Origin: Pseudolabrys sp963742345
GTDB taxonomy: Bacteria > Pseudomonadota > Alphaproteobacteria > Rhizobiales > Xanthobacteraceae
Direction of reading: 5' to 3'
Assembly (NCBI GenBank): GCA_963742345.1
Contig: CAVULO010000008.1
Span: 372,001-436,000 of the forward strand
Length of the DNA stretch: 64,000 bases
In this document: piece after piece, positions 46,514-55,242 of the stretch
How the letters are laid out: every line of letters begins with the position of its first letter
Position numbering within the stretch: position 1 is the first letter of the stretch
Translations under genes and position numbers: made by a program
Notes under the pieces: model-generated
Database searches by the model: none
What the model was told of the DNA's origin: nothing
What the model saw: only the letters and a program-made list of their open reading frames with translations

Positions 46514-48424
46514 ATGCTTCGCGGTCTTCACAAAGCCTCCTCGACCTGGCTCGGCAAGGGCCTCATGGCCGGTGTCATGGGCATCCTGGTCATCAGCTTC
46601 GCGATTTGGGGCATCGGCGATATTTTCCGCGGCTTTGGCCGCAATGCGGTGGCGACCATCGGCGGCACCGAAATTTCGATCGAGCAGTTCCGCCAGTTCT
46701 ACAACGATCGCCTGCAACAACTTGGACGCCAGCTTGGGCGGCCGATCACGCCCGAGGACGCGCGTACGCGCGGGCTTGACCGGCAGATCCTTGGGCAACT
46801 GGTCGCCGAGACCACGGTCGACGAGCAAGCCAAACAACTCCGGCTCGGTGTGGGCGACGCTGAAATCGCGCAACGGATTACGTCTGACCCGTCGTTCCGC
46901 GGTCCTACCGGCCAGTTCGACCGTACGCGCTTCGAACAACTCATCCGCCAGGCCGGTTTCACTGAAGGCCGCTTCGTCGCGGACCAGCGGCGGGCCGTCC
47001 TGCGCCGGCAAATTGCGCAAAGCGTCACCGGAGACTTGAAAGCGCCGGTGACGGCGATGGACGTCCTCAATCGGTACCGGAATGAAAAACGTAACATCGA
47101 ATATGTCGCGCTGGGGGCGCCGCAGGCCGGAGACGTCCCGGCTCCAACTCCGGAAGTGCTGGGCAAATATTTCGAGGAACGCAAAGCTCTCTTCCGCGCG
47201 CCCGAGTATCGCAAGATAACCACCTTGGCGCTTGCTCCGGCTGAATTGGCCAAGCCCGACTTGGTCAGCGATGCTGATGCCAAGGCCTACTATGAAGCGC
47301 GCAAGGCGACCTACGGCAAACCGGAAAAGCGCGAATTGCGCCAAATTTCTTTTCCGAATGAGGCCGACGCTGCCGCCGCGCACGAGCGTATTCTCAAGGG
47401 TGCGAGTTTCGACGATATCGCCAAGGATCGCGGGATGACGGCGCCAGACACCGATCTCGGCATGGTCGCCAAAGCCGATATCATCGATCCGGCGGTTGCC
47501 GATGCTGCCTTTGCGGCAAAGCCGGGGGAAACAACTGCACCGGTCAAAGGCCGGTTCGGCACAGTTCTGCTCCAGGTCGGCAAGATCGAGCCTGGCGAAG
47601 AAAAGTCGTACGAACAAGTCGCCGGCCAGATCAAACATGACATCGCCGAGAGCCGAATTCGGACCGAAATTGGAAACCTGCGCGACAAGATCGACGACGA
47701 ACGCGCTGCCGGTTCTACATTGGCCGAGACCGCAAGGAAGCTCGAGCTCAAGGCGGTGACCATCGAAGCGATCGATCGATCCGGCCGTGGGCCCGATGGA
47801 AATCCGGTCGCCGGACTTCCGAAAAATCCAAACCTGATCAGCGCTGCCTTCGCGAGCGATGTTGGCGTCGATACCGACGCGCTGCAATTGCCGAACGGCG
47901 GCTATCTCTATTTTGACGTGACCGGCGTGACGCCTTCGCGCGAGCGTTCGCTCGACGAGGTAAAGGATCAGGTGACGGCACGCTGGCGCGATGACGAGAT
48001 CGCCAAACGACTACAGGCGAAAGCCGATGATCTCATCGGAAAACTCAAGGCCGGTACTCCATTTGCGCAGGTTGCGGGTGAAGCCGGTCTCAAGGTCGAG
48101 ACGGCGGCCGATCTGCAACGCGGCAAGCCTGGTGGGTTTGTCCCGGCAAAAGTGGTCGAGGCGGTTTTCCGTACGCCGAAGGGCGTGCCGGGCACCGCAG
48201 AGGGCGACAAGGAAACCGAACGCCTGGTATTTCTAGTGACCGACGTCGTCGATCCCCCGTTCGATGCGAGTTCGTCACAAGGCAAGGCGATCGCCGACAC
48301 GCTGCAAAATTCCTATACCGAAGACATCGTCACCGAATACATCGCGCGGCTGGAAAATGATTTCGGCGTCTCCGTCAACCAGGGGGCGTTAAATCAGGTC
48401 ATCGGCGGCGGCGCCCAGCAATAG
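46514..48424 (+). CDS. ppiD: PpiD/SurA-like periplasmic folding factor (peptidylprolyl isomerase)
   Basis: A 636-residue inner-membrane-anchored chaperone. It begins MLRGLHKASSTWLGKGLMAG with one membrane span (LMAGVMGILVISFAIWGIG). A SurA-N-like helical region follows (IEQFRQFYNDRLQQLGRQLG, LGQLVAETTVDEQAKQLRL), then a parvulin domain (RELRQISFPNEADAAAAHERIL, FDDIAKDRGMT, AFAAKPGETTAPVKGRFGTVLLQVGKIEPG). The ATG at 46514 is the family start; the open frame continues upstream through the divergent tpiA and should be ignored. It leads into trpE after eight bases, a well-known arrangement in Alphaproteobacteria. Confidence 0.93.
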   Translation: MLRGLHKASSTWLGKGLMAGVMGILVISFAIWGIGDIFRGFGRNAVATIGGTEISIEQFRQFYNDRLQQLGRQLGRPITPEDARTRGLDRQILGQLVAETTVDEQAKQLRLGVGDAEIAQRITSDPSFRGPTGQFDRTRFEQLIRQAGFTEGRFVADQRRAVLRRQIAQSVTGDLKAPVTAMDVLNRYRNEKRNIEYVALGAPQAGDVPAPTPEVLGKYFEERKALFRAPEYRKITTLALAPAELAKPDLVSDADAKAYYEARKATYGKPEKRELRQISFPNEADAAAAHERILKGASFDDIAKDRGMTAPDTDLGMVAKADIIDPAVADAAFAAKPGETTAPVKGRFGTVLLQVGKIEPGEEKSYEQVAGQIKHDIAESRIRTEIGNLRDKIDDERAAGSTLAETARKLELKAVTIEAIDRSGRGPDGNPVAGLPKNPNLISAAFASDVGVDTDALQLPNGGYLYFDVTGVTPSRERSLDEVKDQVTARWRDDEIAKRLQAKADDLIGKLKAGTPFAQVAGEAGLKVETAADLQRGKPGGFVPAKVVEAVFRTPKGVPGTAEGDKETERLVFLVTDVVDPPFDASSSQGKAIADTLQNSYTEDIVTEYIARLENDFGVSVNQGALNQVIGGGAQQ

Positions 48425-48432
48425 TCAGCCCA

Positions 48433-49948
48433 ATGCAGATCGAGCCGCCGGAGATCGCCTTTGCCGAACGCTATGGGCGGGGCGAGCCACAGGTGGTCTG
48501 GACCACCCTGGTTGCCGACCTTGAAACGCCGGTCTCTGCTTTTCTGAAACTCGGCGGCAAGGCGATGAGTTTTTTGCTCGAGTTCGGTCGAAGGCGGAGC
48601 GGTCCGCGGCCGCTATTCGATTATCGGACTCGATCCGGATTTGATCTGGCGTACAAACGACGGCAAGGCCGAAATCAATCGCCATGCCCGCTCCAAGCGC
48701 GATGTATTCGCGCCCTGCCCTGAACCCCCTCTGCAAGCGCTCCGCACCTTGATCGCAGAAAGCAGGATCGCGTTGCCGGAAAATTTGCCGCCCATGGCGG
48801 CCGGCGTTTTCGGCTATCTCGGTTACGACATGGTGCGGCTTATGGAGAAATTGCCGCCACCAAATCCGGACCCGATCGGGATTCCCGATGCGACGCTGGT
48901 GCGCCCCACCATCATCGTCGTTTTCGACGCCGTGAAGGATTCAATTACCGTTGTCACACCCGTGCGGCCCGAGAAAACGGTCGATGCAAAGATCGCACTT
49001 GCACGCGCCATTGAACGGCTCGCGAGCGTAGTCGAAGGCCTCGACGGTCCAGCGGCCAAAACGCCGTCAGAATACGACGATGGCCCGTTAGACGTGCCGG
49101 CAAAATCAAATACGACGCCCGATGAATTCAAGGCCATGGTGCGCAGGGCGAAGGAATACATCGTGGCCGGCGATGCGTTCCAGATCGTATTGGCGCAACG
49201 TTTCGAAGCGCCGTTCACATTGCCGCCGTTCTCGCTCTATCGCGCGCTGCGCCGGACCAATCCGTCACCCTACCTTTATTTTTTAGACTTCGGCAGCTTT
49301 GCGGTCGCCGGATCGAGTCCGGAAATTCTCGTGAAGGTTTCCAATGACAAAGTGAATATTCGTCCAATCGCCGGTACGCGCCATCGTGGCGCGACACCAC
49401 GCGAAGACAAGGCGCTCGAAGAGGAATTGCTCACCGATCCGAAGGAGCGCGCCGAGCACCTGATGTTGCTCGATCTTGGCCGCAACGATGTCGGTCGCGT
49501 CGCCGCCATCGGCACCGTCAAGGTCACAGACCAATTCTTCGTCGAACGATATAGCCATGTGATGCATATCGTCTCCAACGTCGAGGGCAAGCTCGCAAAA
49601 AACCGCGATGCGCTCGATGCCCTGGCGGCCGGCTTTCCTGCGGGAACCGTCTCGGGTGCGCCTAAGGTGCGCGCGATGCAAATCATCGATGAGCTTGAGA
49701 AGGAGAAGCGCGGCCTCTATGCCGGCTGCGTCGGCTATTTCTCCGCTGCCGGCGAGATGGACACTTGCATCGTCCTGCGGACCGCGTTGATCAAGGACGG
49801 CACCATGTACGTCCAGGCCGGCGCCGGAATTGTCGCCGACAGCGATCCCGACTTCGAGCAGCAGGAATGTATCAACAAGGCGAAGGCCTTGTTCCGCGCG
49901 GCGGAAGAGGCGCGGCGCTTCGCCAGCAACTCAAAACGCGGTCAGTAA
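48433..49948 (+). CDS. trpE: anthranilate synthase component I, one frameshift
   Basis: TrpE makes anthranilate from chorismate with ammonia or with TrpG. It begins MQIEPPEIAFAERYGRGEPQ and reads LETPVSAFLKLGG, then after a frame change near 48583 RYSIIGLDPDLIWRTNDGKA. The catalytic region is complete: AKEYIVAGDAFQIVLAQRF, NPSPYLYFLDFGSFAVAGSS, RPIAGTRHRGATP, LLDLGRNDVGRVA and YVQAGAGIVADSDPDFE. Only eight bases separate it from ppiD, so no trp leader peptide or attenuator lies directly upstream. Confidence 0.95.
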
Positions 49949-50016
49949 CCAACGAAATCGCGGGCTGCTTGACCCCCCTTGGGGGGCACCGTAAACCCTT
50001 GCCAAAGCGGTGGAAC

Positions 50017-50652
50017 ATGATCGTCCTGATCGACAACTACGATAGCTTCACCTTCAACCTCTTCCATTATCTGGGAGAGCTTGGGGCCGATGTCGTCGTG
50101 CATCGCAATGACAAGGTTTCGGTTGCCGACGTTTTGGCGTCGGAGCCCGACGCCATCGTGCTCTCGCCCGGTCCCTGCACGCCGAACGAAGCGGGCATCT
50201 GCCTTGATCTCATCACCAAAGCTTCCGCGGCCATTCCAATCCTCGGCGTGTGCCTCGGTCATCAGGCGATCGGCCAAGCCTTCGGCGGCAAAGTGGTGCG
50301 CACAACGCCGGCTCACGGCAAGGTGTTCGAGATCAAACACACCGACACGGGTGTGTTCCGCGGCATCAACGCGCCGTTGAAGGCCACGCGCTATCATTCG
50401 CTGGTGGTCGAGCGCGACAGCATGCCGCGTGAGCTCATTGTCAACGCAGAAACTGCCGATCATCTGGTGATGGGACTAATGCACAACAGCCTGCCGGTGC
50501 ACGGCGTCCAATTCCATCCGGAAAGCATCGCCTCCGAGCACGGCCATTTAATGCTGAAGAATTTTCTCGATCTTGCCGCTACCTGGAATAGACAGCGCGG
50601 CCGGCGCGCGGCGCCCGCGCGCAAAGCAGCGGCGCTGCACGCGGCGACCTGA
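50017..50652 (+). CDS. trpG: anthranilate synthase component II (glutamine amidotransferase)
   Basis: TrpG releases ammonia from glutamine for TrpE. The 211-residue protein reads MIVLIDNYDSFTFNLFHYLG, VLSPGPCTPNEAGICLDLI, ILGVCLGHQAIGQAFGGKVV with the catalytic Cys, and VHGVQFHPESIASEHG with the His-Glu pair. A basic, Ala-rich tail (RQRGRRAAPARKAAALHAAT) is extra. The 68-base gap from trpE contains a CCCCCC-TT-GGGGGG inverted repeat at 49973-49986. trpE and trpG are separate genes here, unlike the fused TrpEG of Rhizobium and Sinorhizobium. Confidence 0.96.
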   Translation: MIVLIDNYDSFTFNLFHYLGELGADVVVHRNDKVSVADVLASEPDAIVLSPGPCTPNEAGICLDLITKASAAIPILGVCLGHQAIGQAFGGKVVRTTPAHGKVFEIKHTDTGVFRGINAPLKATRYHSLVVERDSMPRELIVNAETADHLVMGLMHNSLPVHGVQFHPESIASEHGHLMLKNFLDLAATWNRQRGRRAAPARKAAALHAAT

Positions 50653-50662
50653 GACGTTTCCC

Positions 50663-51688
50663 ATGGCCGACGATTTCAAAGCGCTCATCGCCAAGGTCGC
50701 GACCGGCGCGAGCCTGACGCGCGAGGAAGCGGCTGGCGCCTTCGACCGCATGATGTCGGGCGAAGCCACACCCTCGCAGATGGGCGGCCTGCTGATGGCC
50801 TTGCGCGTGCGCGGGGAAACGGTCGACGAGATCACCGGTGCTGTCACCACCATGCGCGCCAAAATGCTGGGCGTGAAAGCGCCACCTGACGCGGTCGACG
50901 TGGTCGGCACCGGCGGCGATGCATCCGGCTCGTTCAACATCTCGACCTGCGCCGCTTTCATCGTGGCCGGCGCCGGCGTGCCGGTCGCCAAGCACGGCAA
51001 CCGCGCGCTGTCGTCGAAGTCGGGCGCCGCCGACGTGCTGCAGGCGCTCGGCGTCAAGATCGAACTCGACGCAGAACAGGTTGGCCTGTGCATCCGCGAT
51101 GCCGGCATCGGCTTCATGTTCGCGCCCGCGCATCATCCTGCGATGAAGAACGTCGGTCCGACCCGCGTCGAACTCGGCACCCGCACCATCTTCAATCTGC
51201 TCGGGCCACTGTCCAATCCGGCGAGCGTCAAGCGGCAGATGATCGGCACATTTTCAAAGCAATGGGTCGAGCCGATGGCGCAGGTGCTGAAAAATCTCGG
51301 CTCCGAAAGCATCTGGGTGGTGCACGGCTCCGACGGCCTCGACGAGATCACGACGGCCGGTCCGACCAGCGTGGCCGCGCTCGAGAATGGCAAGATCCGT
51401 ACTTTCGAGGTGACGCCGGAGGACGCCGGTTTGTCACGTTCGAAACCGGATGCGTTGCGCGGCGGCGATGCCGAACAGAACGCAAAGGCATTGCTCGACG
51501 TGCTCAAGGGCAAGACAGGTCCGTTCCGCGACGTGTCGATCCTCAATGCCGCGGCTGCGCTGATCGTCGCCGGCAAGGCCAAGGATTTGAAGGAAGGCGC
51601 AGCGCTCGCCGCCAAATCGATCGAAAGCGGCGAGGCAGAAGGCCGGCTCGACCGGCTGATCGCGGTGTCCAACGCCGTGGAGGCGTAA
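50663..51688 (+). CDS. trpD: anthranilate phosphoribosyltransferase
   Basis: Transfers phosphoribosyl from PRPP to anthranilate; 341 residues. The signature GTGGDASGSFNISTCAAFIVAG and PVAKHGNRALSSKSGAADVL are intact, as are APAHHPAMKNVGPTRVELGTRTIFNLLGPLSNP and WVVHGSDGLDEITT. The start at 50663 is ten bases past trpG. The frame is unbroken to 51688. Confidence 0.97.
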   Translation: MADDFKALIAKVATGASLTREEAAGAFDRMMSGEATPSQMGGLLMALRVRGETVDEITGAVTTMRAKMLGVKAPPDAVDVVGTGGDASGSFNISTCAAFIVAGAGVPVAKHGNRALSSKSGAADVLQALGVKIELDAEQVGLCIRDAGIGFMFAPAHHPAMKNVGPTRVELGTRTIFNLLGPLSNPASVKRQMIGTFSKQWVEPMAQVLKNLGSESIWVVHGSDGLDEITTAGPTSVAALENGKIRTFEVTPEDAGLSRSKPDALRGGDAEQNAKALLDVLKGKTGPFRDVSILNAAAALIVAGKAKDLKEGAALAAKSIESGEAEGRLDRLIAVSNAVEA

Positions 51689-51689
51689 C

Positions 51690-52506
51690 GTGCCGGACAT
51701 CCTGCAAGAGCATCGAAGCTTACAAACGCGAGGAAATCGCCGCGGCCAAGCGCGCGCGCCCGCTCGCCGAACTCGAGAAGCAGGCCAAGGCCGCATCGCC
51801 GCCGCGCGGTTTTCTGCGGGCGATCGAGCGCCGCATCGCCGCCGGCGACTACGCGCTGATCGCCGAAATCAAGAAGGCGAGCCCGTCGAAGGGCCTGATC
51901 CGCGCCGATTTCGATCCGCCGTCACTCGCCAAGGCCTATGAGATCGGCGGCGCTACCTGCCTCTCGGTGCTGACCGATGCGCCGTCGTTCCAGGGCAAAC
52001 CCGAATTTCTCGGCGCGGCGCGCAATGCCACCGTCCTGCCTGCCTTGCGCAAGGATTTCATCTACGAGCCGTATCAGGTGGTGGAATCGCGCGCGCTCGG
52101 CGCCGATTGCATCCTCATCATCATGGCGGCGGTCGACGACGCAGCCGCGAGAGACATTGAGGAAACGGCCTTCGTCTATGGGATGGACGTGTTAGTTGAA
52201 GTTCATGATGAAGATGAGCTTGGCCGCGCTCTCAAGCTGAAATCGCGCCTGATCGGCATCAATAATCGCGATCTGCGGACGTTCAAGACGTCACTCGCCG
52301 TCAGCGAGCATCTGGCACCCAAAATCCCACGCGACCGCATCGTCGTCGCCGAGAGCGGGCTCAATACGCCGGCCGATCTCGCACGCCTCAAGCGTATCGG
52401 CATTTCGACGTTCCTGATCGGCGAGAGCCTGATGCGGCAAGCCGACGTCGCAGCCGCGACCCGCGCCCTGCTCGCGCGTGAATCGCGCCGCGCGGCTGCG
52501 GAGTAA
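51690..52506 (+). CDS. trpC: indole-3-glycerol-phosphate synthase, one frameshift near the start
   Basis: Ring-closing step of tryptophan synthesis, a TIM barrel. The start is a GTG at 51690, one base after the trpD stop, giving (V)PDILQ; conserved reading resumes one frame over at SIEAYKREEIAAAKRARPLAE after about 51708. Motifs are FLRAIERRIAAGDYALIAEIKKASPSKGLI, CLSVLTDAPSFQGK, LRKDFIYEPYQV, INNRDLRTFKTSL and ESGLNTPADL. A single-base error in the first codons explains the break. Confidence 0.94.
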
Positions 52507-52509
52507 TCT

Positions 52510-53133
52510 ATGGCACGACGAAAGAAGCCGGTTTCGCGGCGTACGAAAAAGAAAGTCGTGCGCCGGCCGAAGGTGAAAACAAGAGCCAAAGCCAAGCCCA
52601 AGCGCCGACCCAGGCCGAGTCGGGAAAAACTCGTGCCGGTGCCAGCCCCAGCGCTACCGCCCCTCACCCACATCGACCAACGCGGCGAAGCCCGCATGGT
52701 CGACGTCTCCGGCAAAGGCGCCACCGAACGGATTGCCATCGCGGAAGGCCGCGTGATCATGCGCAAGGAGACGCTCGACCTGGTGCTCGAAGGCAATGCA
52801 ATGAAGGGCGACGTGCTTGGCGCCGCGCGGCTTGCCGGCATCATGGCGGCCAAGCGCACGCACGGGCTCATTCCGCTCTGTCACCCGCTGCCGCTCACCA
52901 AGGTCGAAATCGAAATCAATCCGGAGCATACGCTGCCGGGCTTTCTGGTGCAGGCGACGGTGAAGGTCACCGCCAAGACCGGCGTCGAGATGGAGGCACT
53001 CACTGCGGTTTCGATCGCGTGCCTGACGATCTACGACATGGTCAAGGCGGTCGAACGCGGCATGCGCATCGAAGGCATTCGCCTTCTGCACAAGAGCGGC
53101 GGCAAGTCGGGCGAGTGGCGCGCGGAAGGTTAG
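52510..53133 (+). CDS. moaC: MoaC with an unusual basic N-terminal tail
   Basis: MoaC (cyclic pyranopterin monophosphate synthase) acts in molybdenum cofactor synthesis. The MoaC domain spans residues about 52-205: LTHIDQRGEARMVDVSGKGATER, GDVLGAARLAGIMAAKRTHGLIPLCHPLPLTKVEI, AKTGVEMEALTAVSIACLTIYDM and KSGGKSGEWRA. The usual length is about 160 residues; here 207, because the first 40 residues are almost half Lys and Arg (RRKKPVSRRTKKKVVRRPKV and following). The ATG is three bases after trpC, with GGAG in the trpC end. GTG codons near 52633-52639 could give a family-length product. Confidence 0.93.
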   Translation: MARRKKPVSRRTKKKVVRRPKVKTRAKAKPKRRPRPSREKLVPVPAPALPPLTHIDQRGEARMVDVSGKGATERIAIAEGRVIMRKETLDLVLEGNAMKGDVLGAARLAGIMAAKRTHGLIPLCHPLPLTKVEIEINPEHTLPGFLVQATVKVTAKTGVEMEALTAVSIACLTIYDMVKAVERGMRIEGIRLLHKSGGKSGEWRAEG

Positions 53134-53195
53134 CGCATGGCCCCGAACAGCGAGAGTCGGTTGCCGGGTACGCTCAATCCCAACGAGAATAACTC

Positions 53196-54407
53196 ATGGC
53201 GCTGATGCCGGTCGCCGATGCACTACAGCGGGTGCTGGCCGACGCAAGCCCGCTGCCGGCCGAGACGGTGTCTCTCGATGATGCGCTCGGCCGCGTGCTC
53301 ACCGAGGATGTAGTCGCGTTGCGCACCCAGCCGCCGGCCGCGGTCTCGGCCATGGACGGTTATGCCGTGCGGGCGAGCGACGTCGCGCAGGCCCCGGTGA
53401 CACTTAAAGTCATCGGTGAAGTTGCGGCCGGCCATCCCTTCGCTGACGAAATCGCGCCCGGTCAAGCCGCGCGTATTTTCACCGGCGGCGTCATGCCAAC
53501 CGGCAGCGATACTGTGGTGATCCAGGAGCTCACCACGCGCGCCGGCGATCTGGTCACGATCCAGAAGCCAACCGCCAAGGGCCGCAATGTGCGCGCGCAA
53601 GGCATCGACTTCACGCGGGATCAGATCCTGTTGCGCAAAGGACGCCGGCTGAGCGACCGCGACCTGATGCTTGCGGCCGCCATGAATTATCCGAAGCTTA
53701 GGGTGCACCGCCGGCCCAAAGTCGCGGTGCTCGGCACCGGCGACGAGCTGGTGCCGCCCGGCAGCGCGCCGGGACCCGGCGAGATCGTCTATTCGAACGG
53801 TTTTGCGCTGACCGCGCTCGCGCGCAGCGAGGGTACCGAGGTGCATCGACCTCGGAATCGCGCGCGACCGCATCGAGGACATCGTGGCAGCCGTACGCCG
53901 CGCGCGCGAATGGGGCGCCGATATCCTGTTGACGTACCGGCGGCGCCTCCGTCGGCGAGCACGATCTGGTGCAGCGGGCGCTGGCCGCCGAGGGTCTCGA
54001 TCTTTCGTTCTGGCGCGTGGCGTTGCGTCCCGGCCGCCCGATGATGCATGGCCGTCTGGGCGGCATGCAGGTGCTGGGCGTGCCCGGCAACCCGGTATCG
54101 TCCTATGTCTGCGCGTTCCTGTTTCTGGTGCCTCTCATCCGGCGCCTGGCCGGCCGACAGGATGTCGAGCGGGTCCCCGAAACCGCCCGTCTCGGCCGCG
54201 ATCTGCCGGCCAATGACGAGCGCGCCGACTATCTGCGGGCCACGCTCGCGCCAGGTCCCGGACGGCCCGATCGCTACCCCGCTACCATCCCAGGACAGTT
54301 CCCTGATGGCTCCGCTGGCCAAGGCAGACTGCCTGCTGATTCGCGAACCGCACGCGCCGGCGGCCGCAGCCGGTTCAGACTGTGTCATCCTTAAGCTAGG
54401 CCTTTAG
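53196..54407 (+). CDS. moeA: molybdopterin molybdenumtransferase, frameshifted in this sequence
   Basis: MoeA inserts molybdate into molybdopterin. Reading: MPVADALQRVLADASPLPAE, AVSAMDGYAVRASDVAQAP, IFTGGVMPTGSDTVVIQEL and VAVLGTGDELVPPG; then in other frames IARDRIEDIVAAVRRAREWGAD, SVGEHDLVQRALAAEGLDL, GVPGNPVSSYVCAFLFLVP and SQDSSLMAPLAKADCLLIREP. Breaks near 53843, 53935 and 54255 are each explained by about one base. It follows moaC after 62 bases. The MoeA domain order is complete, so it is probably functional. Confidence 0.93.
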
Positions 54408-54447
54408 CGGCCTTTCGCATTTTTTCACTCCAAATTAAATGGTTGCG

Positions 54448-54462
54448 GAACACATATCGAAC
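54448..54462 (-). promoter_or_regulatory. SOS box (LexA operator) upstream of lexA
   Basis: On the - strand the site reads GTTC, seven bases, GTTC (GAAC-N7-GAAC on +). This direct repeat is the LexA box of Alphaproteobacteria. A second imperfect copy, GTTC-N7-GTTT, lies at 54474-54488 on the + strand. Both fall in the 129-base gap before lexA, fitting autoregulation. Confidence 0.85.
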
Positions 54463-54536
54463 AGATAGTGTCCGTTCATGATTTGTTTCTGGCTTGGTCC
54501 CTACAGACCGGGCCGGCCTCGAGCGGGGAGAGACAG

Positions 54537-55242
54537 ATGCTGACCCGCAAGCAGTTCGAGCTCCTGCGCTTCATCCACGAGCGGCTGACCGAGGCCGGCG
54601 TACCGCCCTCTTTCGACGAGATGAAGGACGCCCTCGACCTGCGCTCCAAGTCCGGCATTCACCGGCTGATTACGGCCCTGGAGGAGCGCGGCTTCATCCG
54701 CCGCCTGCCCAACCGGGCCCGCGCCATCGAGGTGATCAAACTGCCGGATTCGGTCGCCCATGGCCTCGGCGTCGGCCGCTCGCGCGGCTTTACGCCGAGC
54801 GTCATCGAGGGCGATCTCGGCCGCGTGCGCGCCGAACTCCGAGGACGACGACAGCGGCCGTCCGATCGCGGTGCCGGTCATGGGCCGCATCGCCGCCGGC
54901 ACGCCGATCGAGGCGATCCAGACCCGCAGCCATGTCATCAACATGCCGCCCGACCTGCTCTCGGCCGGCGAGCATTTCGCGCTGGAAGTGCGCGGCGACA
55001 GCATGATCGAGGCCGGCATCCTCGACGGCGATATCGCGCTGATCCGCAAATCCGAGGCGGCCGACACCGGCGACATCGTGGTGGCGCTGATCGACGACGA
55101 GGAAGCCACGCTCAAGCGCTTCCGCCGCCGCGGCGCCTCGATCGCGCTTGAGCCCGCCAATACCGCCTATGAGGTGCGCATCCTGCCGCCCAATCGCGTG
55201 CGCATCCAGGGCAAGCTGGTCGGGCTGTTCCGGCGATATTAA
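54537..55242 (+). CDS. lexA: LexA SOS repressor, one frameshift
   Basis: LexA represses DNA-damage genes and cleaves itself with RecA. The N-terminal winged helix reads MLTRKQFELLRFIHERLTEA, GVPPSFDEMKDALDLRSKSGIHRLI and ALEERGFIRRLPNRARAIEV. The peptidase part reads VPVMGRIAAGTPIEAIQ with the Ala-Gly cleavage site, EVRGDSMIEAGILDGD with the catalytic Ser, and EEATLKRFRRRG with the catalytic Lys. The frame changes at 54839-54840, where one C is extra. The ATG at 54537 follows GGGGAGAG; an earlier in-frame start at 54468 would overlap the second SOS box. Confidence 0.95.

Noticed and set aside
49973..49986. CCCCCC-TT-GGGGGG between trpE and trpG as an attenuator
   Set aside because: The loop would be only two bases, there is no leader peptide with Trp codons and no T-run; at most a weak hairpin.
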